The translations under genes and the position numbers were made by a program. Below are positions 1 to 6,013 of a stretch of 6,443 nt of DNA, one piece after another. Location of the stretch: assembly GCA_028818995.1 (NCBI GenBank), contig JAPPMR010000214.1, positions 1 to 6,443 of the forward strand, given 5' to 3'. The number at the start of each line of letters is the position of its first letter. Position 1 is the stretch's first letter. The notes beneath the pieces were generated by a model, which had not been told where the DNA came from, ran no database searches, and saw only the letters and a list, made by a program, of their open reading frames with translations. This stretch comes from Candidatus Poribacteria bacterium. GTDB taxonomy: Bacteria; Poribacteria; WGA-4E; WGA-3G.

Positions 1-4
1 TCAT

Positions 5-29
5 GCGGAATGCCAAACGCGCATTCCGC
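5..29. repeat. Perfect 9-bp inverted repeat (hairpin) in the left non-coding region
   Basis: GCGGAATGC at 5-13 is the exact reverse complement of GCATTCCGC at 21-29, with a 7-nt loop. A second copy of the right-arm core (GCGCATTC at 33-40, also at 19-26) could compete for pairing with the left arm. No run of T follows, so it is not a canonical intrinsic terminator. It could be the end of an upstream transcript, a dispersed repeat or a leader structure for the protease gene. The upstream gene is outside the window, so its role cannot be decided. Confidence 0.5.
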
Positions 30-124
30 CAAGCGCATTCAGCGTTGATTCACAGCTCAGATGTAAAGTTAATTGTAGAATCCACTATAAAACCATCTAT
101 CTAAATAGACAAGAGGATATCCAG
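30..124 (+). promoter_or_regulatory. Leader/probable promoter region of the protease-TPR gene
   Basis: This AT-rich stretch precedes the first gene and has no plausible ORF. A TATAAA hexamer at 86-91 could serve as a -10 element, but there is no good -35 hexamer 16-18 bp upstream, so the promoter itself is only a guess. GAGGA at 113-117 is a good Shine-Dalgarno sequence, 7 nt before the ATG at 125, and it supports that start. A short inverted repeat (TCTAT 96-100 / ATAGA 105-109) lies just upstream of the ribosome binding site. Confidence 0.3.
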
Positions 125-1933
125 ATGAAATTTGCAAAACAAGTAATAACACTCATAGGCTGCTGTGTATTAGGGATTTTCTTGTCATGTGCTTCAAGCA
201 TTGAACAACAAACAACTCAAATCAAAAAAGCTTCCACACTACCAATCCTTGAGCAAATTGCGAAAATAAGGAAAGCTGGTACTGTACAGATAGGGAGTCT
301 CAACGTTGAAGACCCCTCGGAATTGGATTTAGGGAGTGGATTTTTTATTGGACATGATCTAATAGCCACTAATATTCACGTTGTCAATCAGAAATCCTTT
401 GCTGGAGCTGTCAGCTTGGTTAGGTTGGTTAACAAGCCAACGTGGTTCACTATCAAGGGTGTTATGGCAAGTGATCTAATACGAGACCTTGTTATCTTAA
501 AGGTTGTGAAGTTAGGAGGTGAAGATCCGCACATTCTTCCGATTGGCGATAGTGATACTGTCCAAAGAGGTGATAGCATTGTAACTATTGGTAACCCAGG
601 AGTAGGAGATAAAATTGTGCGAGGGGATGTCTCAACAGGGGTAATTAGTCGGCGCACTCCCAATTTCCTTGACATTAGAGCGCGAAATAATCAGAAAGGA
701 TATAGTGGAGGACCCGTCTTAAACGTTCACGGAGACGTAATTGGCATTATGTGGGGAGGCCACAGAATAGGAGCGGGTTATGCGATTCCTTCAAATTATC
801 TTAAGACACTACTCAAGGATATGCCAACACAAGAGAAATCTTTAGAAAAATGGCGTGAAGAACCCCTCATCCGCCATTACAGTGTCGTGGATGCAGACGG
901 GTCTGAGAAACTCGCGGATGCCATCGAAAACTGTGATTTAGTTATTCAACTCGCACCAAATTATGCGGATGCCTACCGTCGTCGTGGATATGTCAAGAAA
1001 AAGTTAGGCGATTTCAAAGGTGCTATTAAAGACTATGATACCGCGATACGTAAAGGAGCAGATTACGCCTATGTCTATGTCTCTCGTGGCGATGTAAAGG
1101 CTAAGATAGGGGATAAGAAAGGTGCCATAAAAGATTATGGCAAAGCGATCCATCTCGACCCAGCGTACGTTGATGCTTACGGTTCTCGTGCAAGTGCCAA
1201 GTCTGATTTAGGAAATGAAAAAGGCGCGATTGAAGATTATGATACTGTGATCCGATTAAAACCAGAAGCTGATCAACTGGCTCTTGCTCACCTCAATCGT
1301 GGCAATGCCAAATCTAATTTAGGCAATAAGAAAGAAGCAATTGAAGACTATAATACAACGATTCGATTAAAACCAGAGAATGATCTACTGGCTGCAGCTT
1401 ATCTCAATCGTGGCAATGCCAAGTCTGATTTAGGAAATGAAAAAGGCGCGATTGAAGATTATGATACTGTGATCCGATTAAAACCTGAGGATAATATTCT
1501 CGCTTTTGCTTACATAAATCGGGCTGGTACAAAGTCTGATTTAGGGAATAAAGAAGGTATAATTGAAGACTGTAACGCAGCGATTGCTTTAAAACCAGGT
1601 AATATTGCTCTGGCTGTAGCTTATTACGCTCGAGGCAAAGCAAAATCAGTTCAAGGAAACAACAAAGGTGGAATCATAGATTATGATAAAGCTATCCAGT
1701 TAAAACCGAATCATGCTGAATTTTATTACCGCCGAGGTGTTGCAAATGCTGCCATGGGAGACACATCAGAGGCAAGGAAAGACTTCAAAACCGCTTTGAA
1801 ATTCTTGAATCATGAACACGACATCTCAAAATCAACAATTGCAGAATCAGATAACTTAAATTTGAATCTAAAATTAAACTTACCTTCTGATCTCAAAGCC
1901 GACATTAAGCAAGCACTTCGTGAATTGGAATAA
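125..1933 (+). CDS. Lipoprotein trypsin-like (HtrA/S1C-type) serine protease with C-terminal TPR repeats
   Basis: This is probably an envelope-anchored serine protease that uses a long TPR array to bind a partner or substrate. Residues 1-22 form a signal peptide ending in a lipobox-like FLSC, with Cys22 as the predicted lipid anchor. Residues about 70-230 are a trypsin/HtrA fold. It contains GSGFFIG (70-76), TNIHVV with catalytic His85, RDLVILKV with Asp121, IGNPG (155-159) and GYSGGPV with Ser194, so the triad is complete. The residue before Ser is Tyr instead of the usual Asn of HtrA. There is no PDZ domain. Residues about 262-562 hold roughly eight TPR units; the outer ones are 34 residues long and the central four are 37, because of a three-residue linker extension. 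The tail (570-602) is Leu/Asn-rich and then charged. The start is set by GAGGA 7 nt upstream. rfaE2 follows after 27 bp, with no functional link evident. Substrate unknown. Confidence 0.9.
   Translation: MKFAKQVITLIGCCVLGIFLSCASSIEQQTTQIKKASTLPILEQIAKIRKAGTVQIGSLNVEDPSELDLGSGFFIGHDLIATNIHVVNQKSFAGAVSLVRLVNKPTWFTIKGVMASDLIRDLVILKVVKLGGEDPHILPIGDSDTVQRGDSIVTIGNPGVGDKIVRGDVSTGVISRRTPNFLDIRARNNQKGYSGGPVLNVHGDVIGIMWGGHRIGAGYAIPSNYLKTLLKDMPTQEKSLEKWREEPLIRHYSVVDADGSEKLADAIENCDLVIQLAPNYADAYRRRGYVKKKLGDFKGAIKDYDTAIRKGADYAYVYVSRGDVKAKIGDKKGAIKDYGKAIHLDPAYVDAYGSRASAKSDLGNEKGAIEDYDTVIRLKPEADQLALAHLNRGNAKSNLGNKKEAIEDYNTTIRLKPENDLLAAAYLNRGNAKSDLGNEKGAIEDYDTVIRLKPEDNILAFAYINRAGTKSDLGNKEGIIEDCNAAIALKPGNIALAVAYYARGKAKSVQGNNKGGIIDYDKAIQLKPNHAEFYYRRGVANAAMGDTSEARKDFKTALKFLNHEHDISKSTIAESDNLNLNLKLNLPSDLKADIKQALRELE
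1195..1263 (+). repeat. 69-bp exact direct repeat, copy 1
   Basis: The sequence from TGCCAAGTCTGATTTAGG to the ATTAAAACC end is identical, base for base, to 1417-1485. The copies lie 222 bp apart, which is exactly two 111-bp TPR units, while the unit between them has many substitutions, including synonymous ones. Such identity suggests recent gene conversion or duplication within the TPR array. Confidence 0.9.
1417..1485 (+). repeat. 69-bp exact direct repeat, copy 2
   Basis: This is the second copy of the 69-bp stretch at 1195-1263. Both flanks diverge at once (A instead of G before it, TGAGG instead of AGAAG after it), which defines the ends of the identical tract. Confidence 0.9.
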
Positions 1934-1960
1934 GGTTGTCAAAAACTCTGGAAATGGAAT

Positions 1961-2449
1961 ATGTTAAACCAAAAGGTCTATCATCGCAACGAACTTGCAT
2001 CCCGCCTTCAGCAAGCAAAAGCAGACGGAAACGTGGTTGTCACTACCAACGGTTGTTTTGATGTGCTACATTTAGGACATCTCCGCTATCTTCAGGCAGC
2101 ACGGCAATTAGGAGACCTGCTTGTAGTCGCAGTTAATAGTGATAATTCGGTAAGAGAATTAAAAGGTGAAAACCGTCCGCTCATTCCTGAAGATGAACGT
2201 GCTGAAATGCTCGCGGGATTGGAATGTGTTGATTATGTGGTGATTTTTCCAGAATCAACACCGATTGAATTGCTTGCTGAACTCAAACCGAACATCCACG
2301 TTAAAGGCGGTGACTATAAACTGGAACAACTGCCTGAAAGGGAAGTCGTTGAGAAAAACGGGGGTAAAGTCATCGTTGGACTAAACGTGCCCGGTAAATC
2401 CACAACGAACCTGATAGAAGTAATATGTGCACGATACGGCGATTCGTGA
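1961..2449 (+). CDS. rfaE2: D-glycero-beta-D-manno-heptose 1-phosphate adenylyltransferase (stand-alone RfaE2/HldE C-terminal domain)
   Basis: A cytoplasmic nucleotidyltransferase that transfers AMP from ATP to heptose 1-phosphate, giving ADP-D-glycero-beta-D-manno-heptose, the activated sugar for LPS inner core or other heptose-containing surface glycans. The 162 residues cover one cytidylyltransferase-like domain. Visible family marks are TNGCFDVLHLGH (29-40) with the HxGH nucleotide-binding motif at 37-40, VAVNSD (56-61), ENRPLIPEDER (70-80), VKGGDY (114-119) and GKSTTNLIE (145-153), where many homologues read GYSTT. The N-terminal ribokinase-like half of the E. coli bifunctional enzyme is absent, and that kinase must be encoded elsewhere. 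The ATG at 1961 is preceded by a weak GGAA-type ribosome binding site. It lies 27 bp after the protease gene and 55 bp before the hydrolase gene, so co-transcription is possible. No other heptose gene is in the window. Confidence 0.9.
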   Translation: MLNQKVYHRNELASRLQQAKADGNVVVTTNGCFDVLHLGHLRYLQAARQLGDLLVVAVNSDNSVRELKGENRPLIPEDERAEMLAGLECVDYVVIFPESTPIELLAELKPNIHVKGGDYKLEQLPEREVVEKNGGKVIVGLNVPGKSTTNLIEVICARYGDS

Positions 2450-2504
2450 TATAACGGACGCGTTTTTATGATATACCAAACCCTCTTACAAAAACTGAGG
2501 ATAT

Positions 2505-3875
2505 ATGCAGATAAATAGTTCATTACAAATTCAGGACCTGAAGCCGCAGATAGAAAGATTTTTTGAATATTCAGGACAAAAAATTTTGGCTATAGAAGAA
2601 ACCTGGCCGCCAGAAAAGGGCACACCAGTCTTCACTGTCGCTGGCACTTACACGACGCGAGGCTGGACCGAGTGGACACAAGGATTCCAATTCGGATCTG
2701 CCATTCTTCAATTTGATGCCACTGGCGATGAGCAATTTCTTGAAATCGGTAGAAAGAATACAATTGAAAAGATGGCACCGCATGTCACACACATCGGTGT
2801 GCATGACCACGGCTTTAACAACGTCTCCACTTATGGAAACCTGCGGCGACTGATGCGTGAGGGGGTAATTCCGTGGAACGATAATGAGATGCATTTCTAT
2901 GAACTTGCACTCAAAGCCTCTGCTGCTGTGCAAGCGAGTCGTTGGACACAGATTAAAGATGGTACGGGATATATCGCCTCTTTCAATGGACCACATTCCC
3001 TTTTTTCGGATACTATCCGTTCACTACGCGTTTTAGCAGTTGGACACAGGCTTGGTGCCGTGCTAATGGGTGAAGGTGACGCGGCGATCAACCTATTGGA
3101 ACGGCTAATTCAGCATTCTCAAACCACAGCGAAATATAATGTGTATTATGGAGAAGGTCGGGACGCTTTTGATATACGTGGACGTGTTGTGCATGAGTCT
3201 ATTTTCAATACGAACGATGGTAACTACCGTTGCCCAAGCACACAACAAGGTTATTCTCCGTTTTCTACGTGGACGCGTGGATTAGCATGGATTCTAACAG
3301 GTTACGCTGAACAACTTGAGTTTTTTGACACACTAACTGAAGATGATCTTGAACCTTTTGGTGGGTATACAGAGGTAACTGCACACATGCGTAAAGCAGC
3401 TGAAGCCACTGCCGATTTCTACATTGAGAACACCGCACAAGACGGCATTCCGTATTGGGACACGGGTGCACCTGGTTTATCAGAACTCGGTGATTATTTG
3501 TCATCCCCCGCTGACCCATATAACGATATTGAACCCGTAGATAGTTCCGCTGCTGCGATTGCTGCACAAGGCTTAATTAGACTTGGCAACTATCTCAAGA
3601 AACATGAGGAACACGAGCCAGGAAACGCTTATTATCAAGCAGGTTTGACAGTAGCCAAGACTCTCTTTGCTGAACCTTATATCTCTACTTCCGACACACA
3701 TCAGGGATTGTTATTGCACTCTGTGTATCACCGTCCGAATGGATGGGATTATGTGCCTGAAGGCAGAAAGATTCCGTGTGGCGAGGCATCTATGTGGGGT
3801 GATTATCATGCTCGCGAACTTGCGGTACTGTTGTGGCGGGAGATTGTTGGAAAGCCGTATTTAACGTTTTTCTAA
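2505..3875 (+). CDS. GH88-like unsaturated glucuronyl hydrolase (six-hairpin glycosidase)
   Basis: Probably hydrolyses unsaturated uronic-acid oligosaccharides left by polysaccharide lyases acting on glycosaminoglycans or similar matrix polymers. The 456 residues are near the usual size for GH88 plus some insertions, and no signal peptide is visible, so it should act in the cytoplasm. GH88-like marks in order are GWTEWTQGFQFG (53-64), HDHGFNN (100-106), SLFSDTIRSL (165-174), TQQGYSPFSTWTRGLAW (246-262), PVDSSAAAIAAQGL (344-357) and SMWGDYHARE (429-438). By position, Asp101 and Asp169 match the catalytic Asp pair known in Bacillus unsaturated glucuronyl hydrolase (Asp88, Asp149); this is alignment by eye. 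GH105 is a less likely alternative. The start ATG has GAGGA 3 nt upstream, in a GAGGATAT octamer shared with two other genes here. No lyase or sulfatase is nearby to identify the substrate. Confidence 0.78.
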   Translation: MQINSSLQIQDLKPQIERFFEYSGQKILAIEETWPPEKGTPVFTVAGTYTTRGWTEWTQGFQFGSAILQFDATGDEQFLEIGRKNTIEKMAPHVTHIGVHDHGFNNVSTYGNLRRLMREGVIPWNDNEMHFYELALKASAAVQASRWTQIKDGTGYIASFNGPHSLFSDTIRSLRVLAVGHRLGAVLMGEGDAAINLLERLIQHSQTTAKYNVYYGEGRDAFDIRGRVVHESIFNTNDGNYRCPSTQQGYSPFSTWTRGLAWILTGYAEQLEFFDTLTEDDLEPFGGYTEVTAHMRKAAEATADFYIENTAQDGIPYWDTGAPGLSELGDYLSSPADPYNDIEPVDSSAAAIAAQGLIRLGNYLKKHEEHEPGNAYYQAGLTVAKTLFAEPYISTSDTHQGLLLHSVYHRPNGWDYVPEGRKIPCGEASMWGDYHARELAVLLWREIVGKPYLTFF

Positions 3876-3904
3876 ACTACATAAACAAACCATATTTGAG
3901 ATTT

Positions 3905-3912
3905 GAGGATAT
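3905..3912 (+). promoter_or_regulatory. Ribosome binding site deciding the ATPase start
   Basis: GAGGA at 3905-3909 lies 7 nt before the ATG at 3917, the same spacing seen for the protease gene. Relative to the upstream in-frame ATG at 3911 the gap is only 1 nt. This favours 3917. The longest reading frame begins at a GTG at 3833 inside the hydrolase gene and lacks support. Confidence 0.6.
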
Positions 3913-3916
3913 GACG

Positions 3917-5449
3917 ATGAGTGAAGCCAAAGACACACAGGAACAAACAAAGGTTGAAATCGCAGTAGAGAATTTTGGACCTATTGCAGAGGCTAACATT
4001 GATCTGCGTCCATTGACGGTGTTTGTTGGTCCCAGCAACACTGGAAAGACATATTTTGCTACGTTGGTGTATGCTTTGCATGGTGCTTTTGATGGTTTAT
4101 CTGATGAAAGTCTTTTTTCTCCTTTTGCACAACATATTGTAACAGCTATGGCTATACTAAGCAGACTCTTAACTGATCTCACTACTCCGAAAGAAGAAAT
4201 CCATGAAATGCTCAACAAGTTAGGTATAATTGAGAGATCTTTTAAATTGTCTGATCTGCCTAAAGAAATTCGTCAAAAATTAAACATTATTGTCAAGGAT
4301 ACAGATTTTTTTGGAGAAGAATTGCAAGTCGAACTCAAGAATTGCTTTGATCTAAATTCCATTTCAGAATTAATGCGTTTGACTGGAGATCAATCTAACG
4401 AGGTAAGAGTTCTTCTGAGAATCGGTGAAAGAAATCATGAATACTGGAACGTGAGAATGAGGGCTTCTGAATCAGAAGTTAACTTAGATAATTTAACTTC
4501 TCTAAATGACCCTACCTATGACAACATGGTTCTTCTACCTAAGGGGTGGTATGCCTCTGGAGAATTCCTCGTCGATGATAAAAGAGTTCACATTAACGGG
4601 TTTGGTTCTGAGGGGAATCATAATAGGTATTACTTGCCTGCTGCTCGGAGCGGCATCATGCAAAGTCACCGTGTCATAGCAGGTTCACTTGTAAAGCGTA
4701 CTACTCGAGTAGGTTTGGAACAATTTCCTGAAATTCCAACTTTATCAGGTGTGATAGCGGAGTTTATGCAACAGATCATCTTATATGATGAAGATAGATC
4801 ATCTGAATTTCAAATGAAATTCTTTCTCGACGAAGAAATATCTGAAAACCGAGTGAGTGACCTTGCAAATGCTTTGGAATTGGATATACTTGCCGGAGAA
4901 GTACGGGTAAAACCTTCAGCAAGTGGGTATCCGGACTTTCGTTATTTACCACAAGGCACTAATGAAGAGTTTCGTTTAAGCCAAACTTCATCAATGGTAT
5001 CTGAACTTGCCCCCCTGGTGCTATATCTCCGAAGTCTTGTGCAACCGGGCGATACCCTTATCATTGAAGAACCGGAAGCGCATCTACATCCAGGTGCCCA
5101 AGCGGATATGGCAGTTATACTTGCGCGTTTGGTTCGTGCAGGCGTAAGGGTAATAATTACAACACATAGTGATTGGTTGCTTCAGGAAATAGGAAATCTG
5201 ATACGTGCAGGGGAACTTGAGAAAGCCGGACAGGAAGTTAGCGACTTGCCGACTTCTCTTCAGACAGAACAGGTTGGGATTTGGCATTTTCAGAAAAATG
5301 GAAAGGTGGAGGAAATTCCTTACAATCGTATTGATGGTGTTGAACCGATAGAATATTTAGATGTCGCTGAAGATTTATACAATCGGTCTGCACGCCTACA
5401 AAACCGACTTGAAGAAATGAAAGGCGATGCAAAGCGTGAATCAGAGTAG
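3917..5449 (+). CDS. AAA family ATPase of the OLD/SMC-ABC type (partner of the downstream putative nuclease)
   Basis: An ATP-binding protein with a split ABC-type head, probably the motor or sensor subunit of a two-gene system. From Met at 3917 it has 510 residues. The N-terminal part reads VENFGPIAEANIDLRPLTVF, a typical OLD/RecF-like first strand pair, then Walker A GPSNTGKT (38-45, Lys44). The middle (about 60-330) is family-specific and includes YYLPAARSGIM (239-248). The C-terminal head has a signature-like SQTSSMVSE (355-363), Walker B LIIEEPEAHLHP (381-392) and a switch histidine in TTHSDWL (His417), followed by a charged helical tail. No TOPRIM nuclease domain is seen after Walker B, unlike true OLD nucleases, so any nuclease activity would have to come from a partner. 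The next gene starts inside its last codons, suggesting coupled translation. It lies 41 bp after the hydrolase gene. The ATPase fold is clear; the biological role is inferred. Confidence 0.85.
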   Translation: MSEAKDTQEQTKVEIAVENFGPIAEANIDLRPLTVFVGPSNTGKTYFATLVYALHGAFDGLSDESLFSPFAQHIVTAMAILSRLLTDLTTPKEEIHEMLNKLGIIERSFKLSDLPKEIRQKLNIIVKDTDFFGEELQVELKNCFDLNSISELMRLTGDQSNEVRVLLRIGERNHEYWNVRMRASESEVNLDNLTSLNDPTYDNMVLLPKGWYASGEFLVDDKRVHINGFGSEGNHNRYYLPAARSGIMQSHRVIAGSLVKRTTRVGLEQFPEIPTLSGVIAEFMQQIILYDEDRSSEFQMKFFLDEEISENRVSDLANALELDILAGEVRVKPSASGYPDFRYLPQGTNEEFRLSQTSSMVSELAPLVLYLRSLVQPGDTLIIEEPEAHLHPGAQADMAVILARLVRAGVRVIITTHSDWLLQEIGNLIRAGELEKAGQEVSDLPTSLQTEQVGIWHFQKNGKVEEIPYNRIDGVEPIEYLDVAEDLYNRSARLQNRLEEMKGDAKRESE

Positions 5450-5927
5450 AATTCTTGCTGAACTCCAAACACGTTTCAATCAAAGCAGTATAATCAAATC
5501 ATGTAGTGGAGAAGGATGTGATGTGGACATGGATGACATACCATCCGAACGGTTGATTGTGAATCTTGAAAATGAGTTTGATTTGCGCCAAAAAACCGAA
5601 AAACGAGGTGACCGACTCTTGTTCTTTTTCCATCCAACTGAAAATAATCTCATTGCGGTTACGATTGAACTCAAAAGTGGGGCAGCTCGCGAATCAGATG
5701 TAATAGAAAAGTTAGAGAACAGTTTAATATTTATCGCTCAAATTGCTCCAACTCCAATACGTTCAAGCATAGTCTATATCCCTGTTCTATTCGAAGGGCG
5801 AGGCATTAAGTGGACAAATCCAAAAGGAACGAGACAACTCAAAGTTTCCTTTCAAGGCAAACGTCTACAAGTTCTGACAGGACGTTGTGGTAGACCACGA
5901 AATCTTGTAGGTGTATTGTTTGGCTAA
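5427..5927 (+). CDS. Small protein with PD-(D/E)XK-like D..ELK motif, putative nuclease partner of the ATPase
   Basis: A 166-residue protein with no named family that I can assign with certainty. Residues 61-85 resemble the PD-(D/E)XK nuclease core: Asp62 in GDRLLFFF, a turn (HPTENN), then a hydrophobic strand ending in Glu81-Leu-Lys83-Ser-Gly, followed by a helix (ESDVIEKLENSLIFI, 89-103). The N-terminal part holds CSGEGC (26-31) and ERLIVNLENEF (41-51), and a third Cys occurs in GRCGRP (152-157). I recall uncharacterised proteins with a similar order of Cys pair, D..L, ELKSG and QL helix, but could not check this. The ATG at 5427 overlaps the ATPase gene by 23 nt, and a weak AAGG lies 2 nt before it. 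An in-frame GTG at 5436 is an alternative start. No signal peptide or membrane segment is seen. The nuclease assignment is a hypothesis; the pairing with the ATPase is well supported by the overlap. Confidence 0.6.
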   Translation: MQSVNQSRILAELQTRFNQSSIIKSCSGEGCDVDMDDIPSERLIVNLENEFDLRQKTEKRGDRLLFFFHPTENNLIAVTIELKSGAARESDVIEKLENSLIFIAQIAPTPIRSSIVYIPVLFEGRGIKWTNPKGTRQLKVSFQGKRLQVLTGRCGRPRNLVGVLFG

Positions 5928-6013
5928 AGTCTAAACGGTGTTAAATCTCTTGTGAAAAGTATACTCACAAAGTAACCCTACTGTGTTTTACAAAGTTGAG
6001 ACTAACCTCCACA
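5928..6013. other. Convergent intergenic region with nested inverted repeats
   Basis: The 86 bp lie between two convergent stop codons. AGTCTAAAC (5928-5936) and GTTGAGACT (5995-6003) are an outer inverted repeat with one mismatch. Inside it, TTGTGA (5950-5955) and TCACAA (5965-5970) form a perfect 6-bp stem with a 9-nt loop. Neither stem is GC-rich or followed by a clear T run, so a bidirectional terminator is possible but not shown. Confidence 0.3.

Larger units (their letters stand above)
1195..1638 (+). repeat. Four tandem 111-bp (37-codon) TPR-coding units
   Basis: Units begin at 1195, 1306, 1417 and 1528, and each encodes one 37-residue TPR with the pattern AK.(D/N)LGN..GAIEDY..(V/T)IRLKP. 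Units 1-3 are close at the DNA level. Unit 4 is more diverged, and the flanking units are 102 bp (34 codons). This points to expansion within the gene by unit duplication. Confidence 0.85.

Noticed and set aside
388..675. Minus-strand reading frame opposite the protease domain
   Set aside because: It is antisense to the catalytic domain of a well-supported protease and has no domain signal or ribosome binding site.
2430..2448. CACGA/TCGTG inverted repeat at the end of rfaE2
   Set aside because: A 5-bp stem with a 9-nt loop inside coding sequence is expected by chance, and no T run follows.
2453..2467. Possible intrinsic terminator after rfaE2 (AACG..CGTT followed by TTTTT)
   Set aside because: The stem is only 4 bp, half of it AT, and too weak for a believable rho-independent terminator.
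3833..3916. N-terminal extension of the ATPase starting at GTG 3833
   Set aside because: It overlaps the end of the hydrolase gene by 43 nt, encodes a sequence unlike the family N terminus, and a good ribosome binding site precedes the ATG at 3917.
3917..5449. Full OLD nuclease (GajA-like) assignment for the ATPase
   Set aside because: No TOPRIM acidic motifs are visible after Walker B; the protein ends about 120 residues beyond it with a charged helix.
5951..5969. CRP-like site TGTGA...TCACA
   Set aside because: The spacer is 9 nt instead of the 6 nt of the CRP consensus, and it lies between convergent genes, where an activator site has no promoter to serve.
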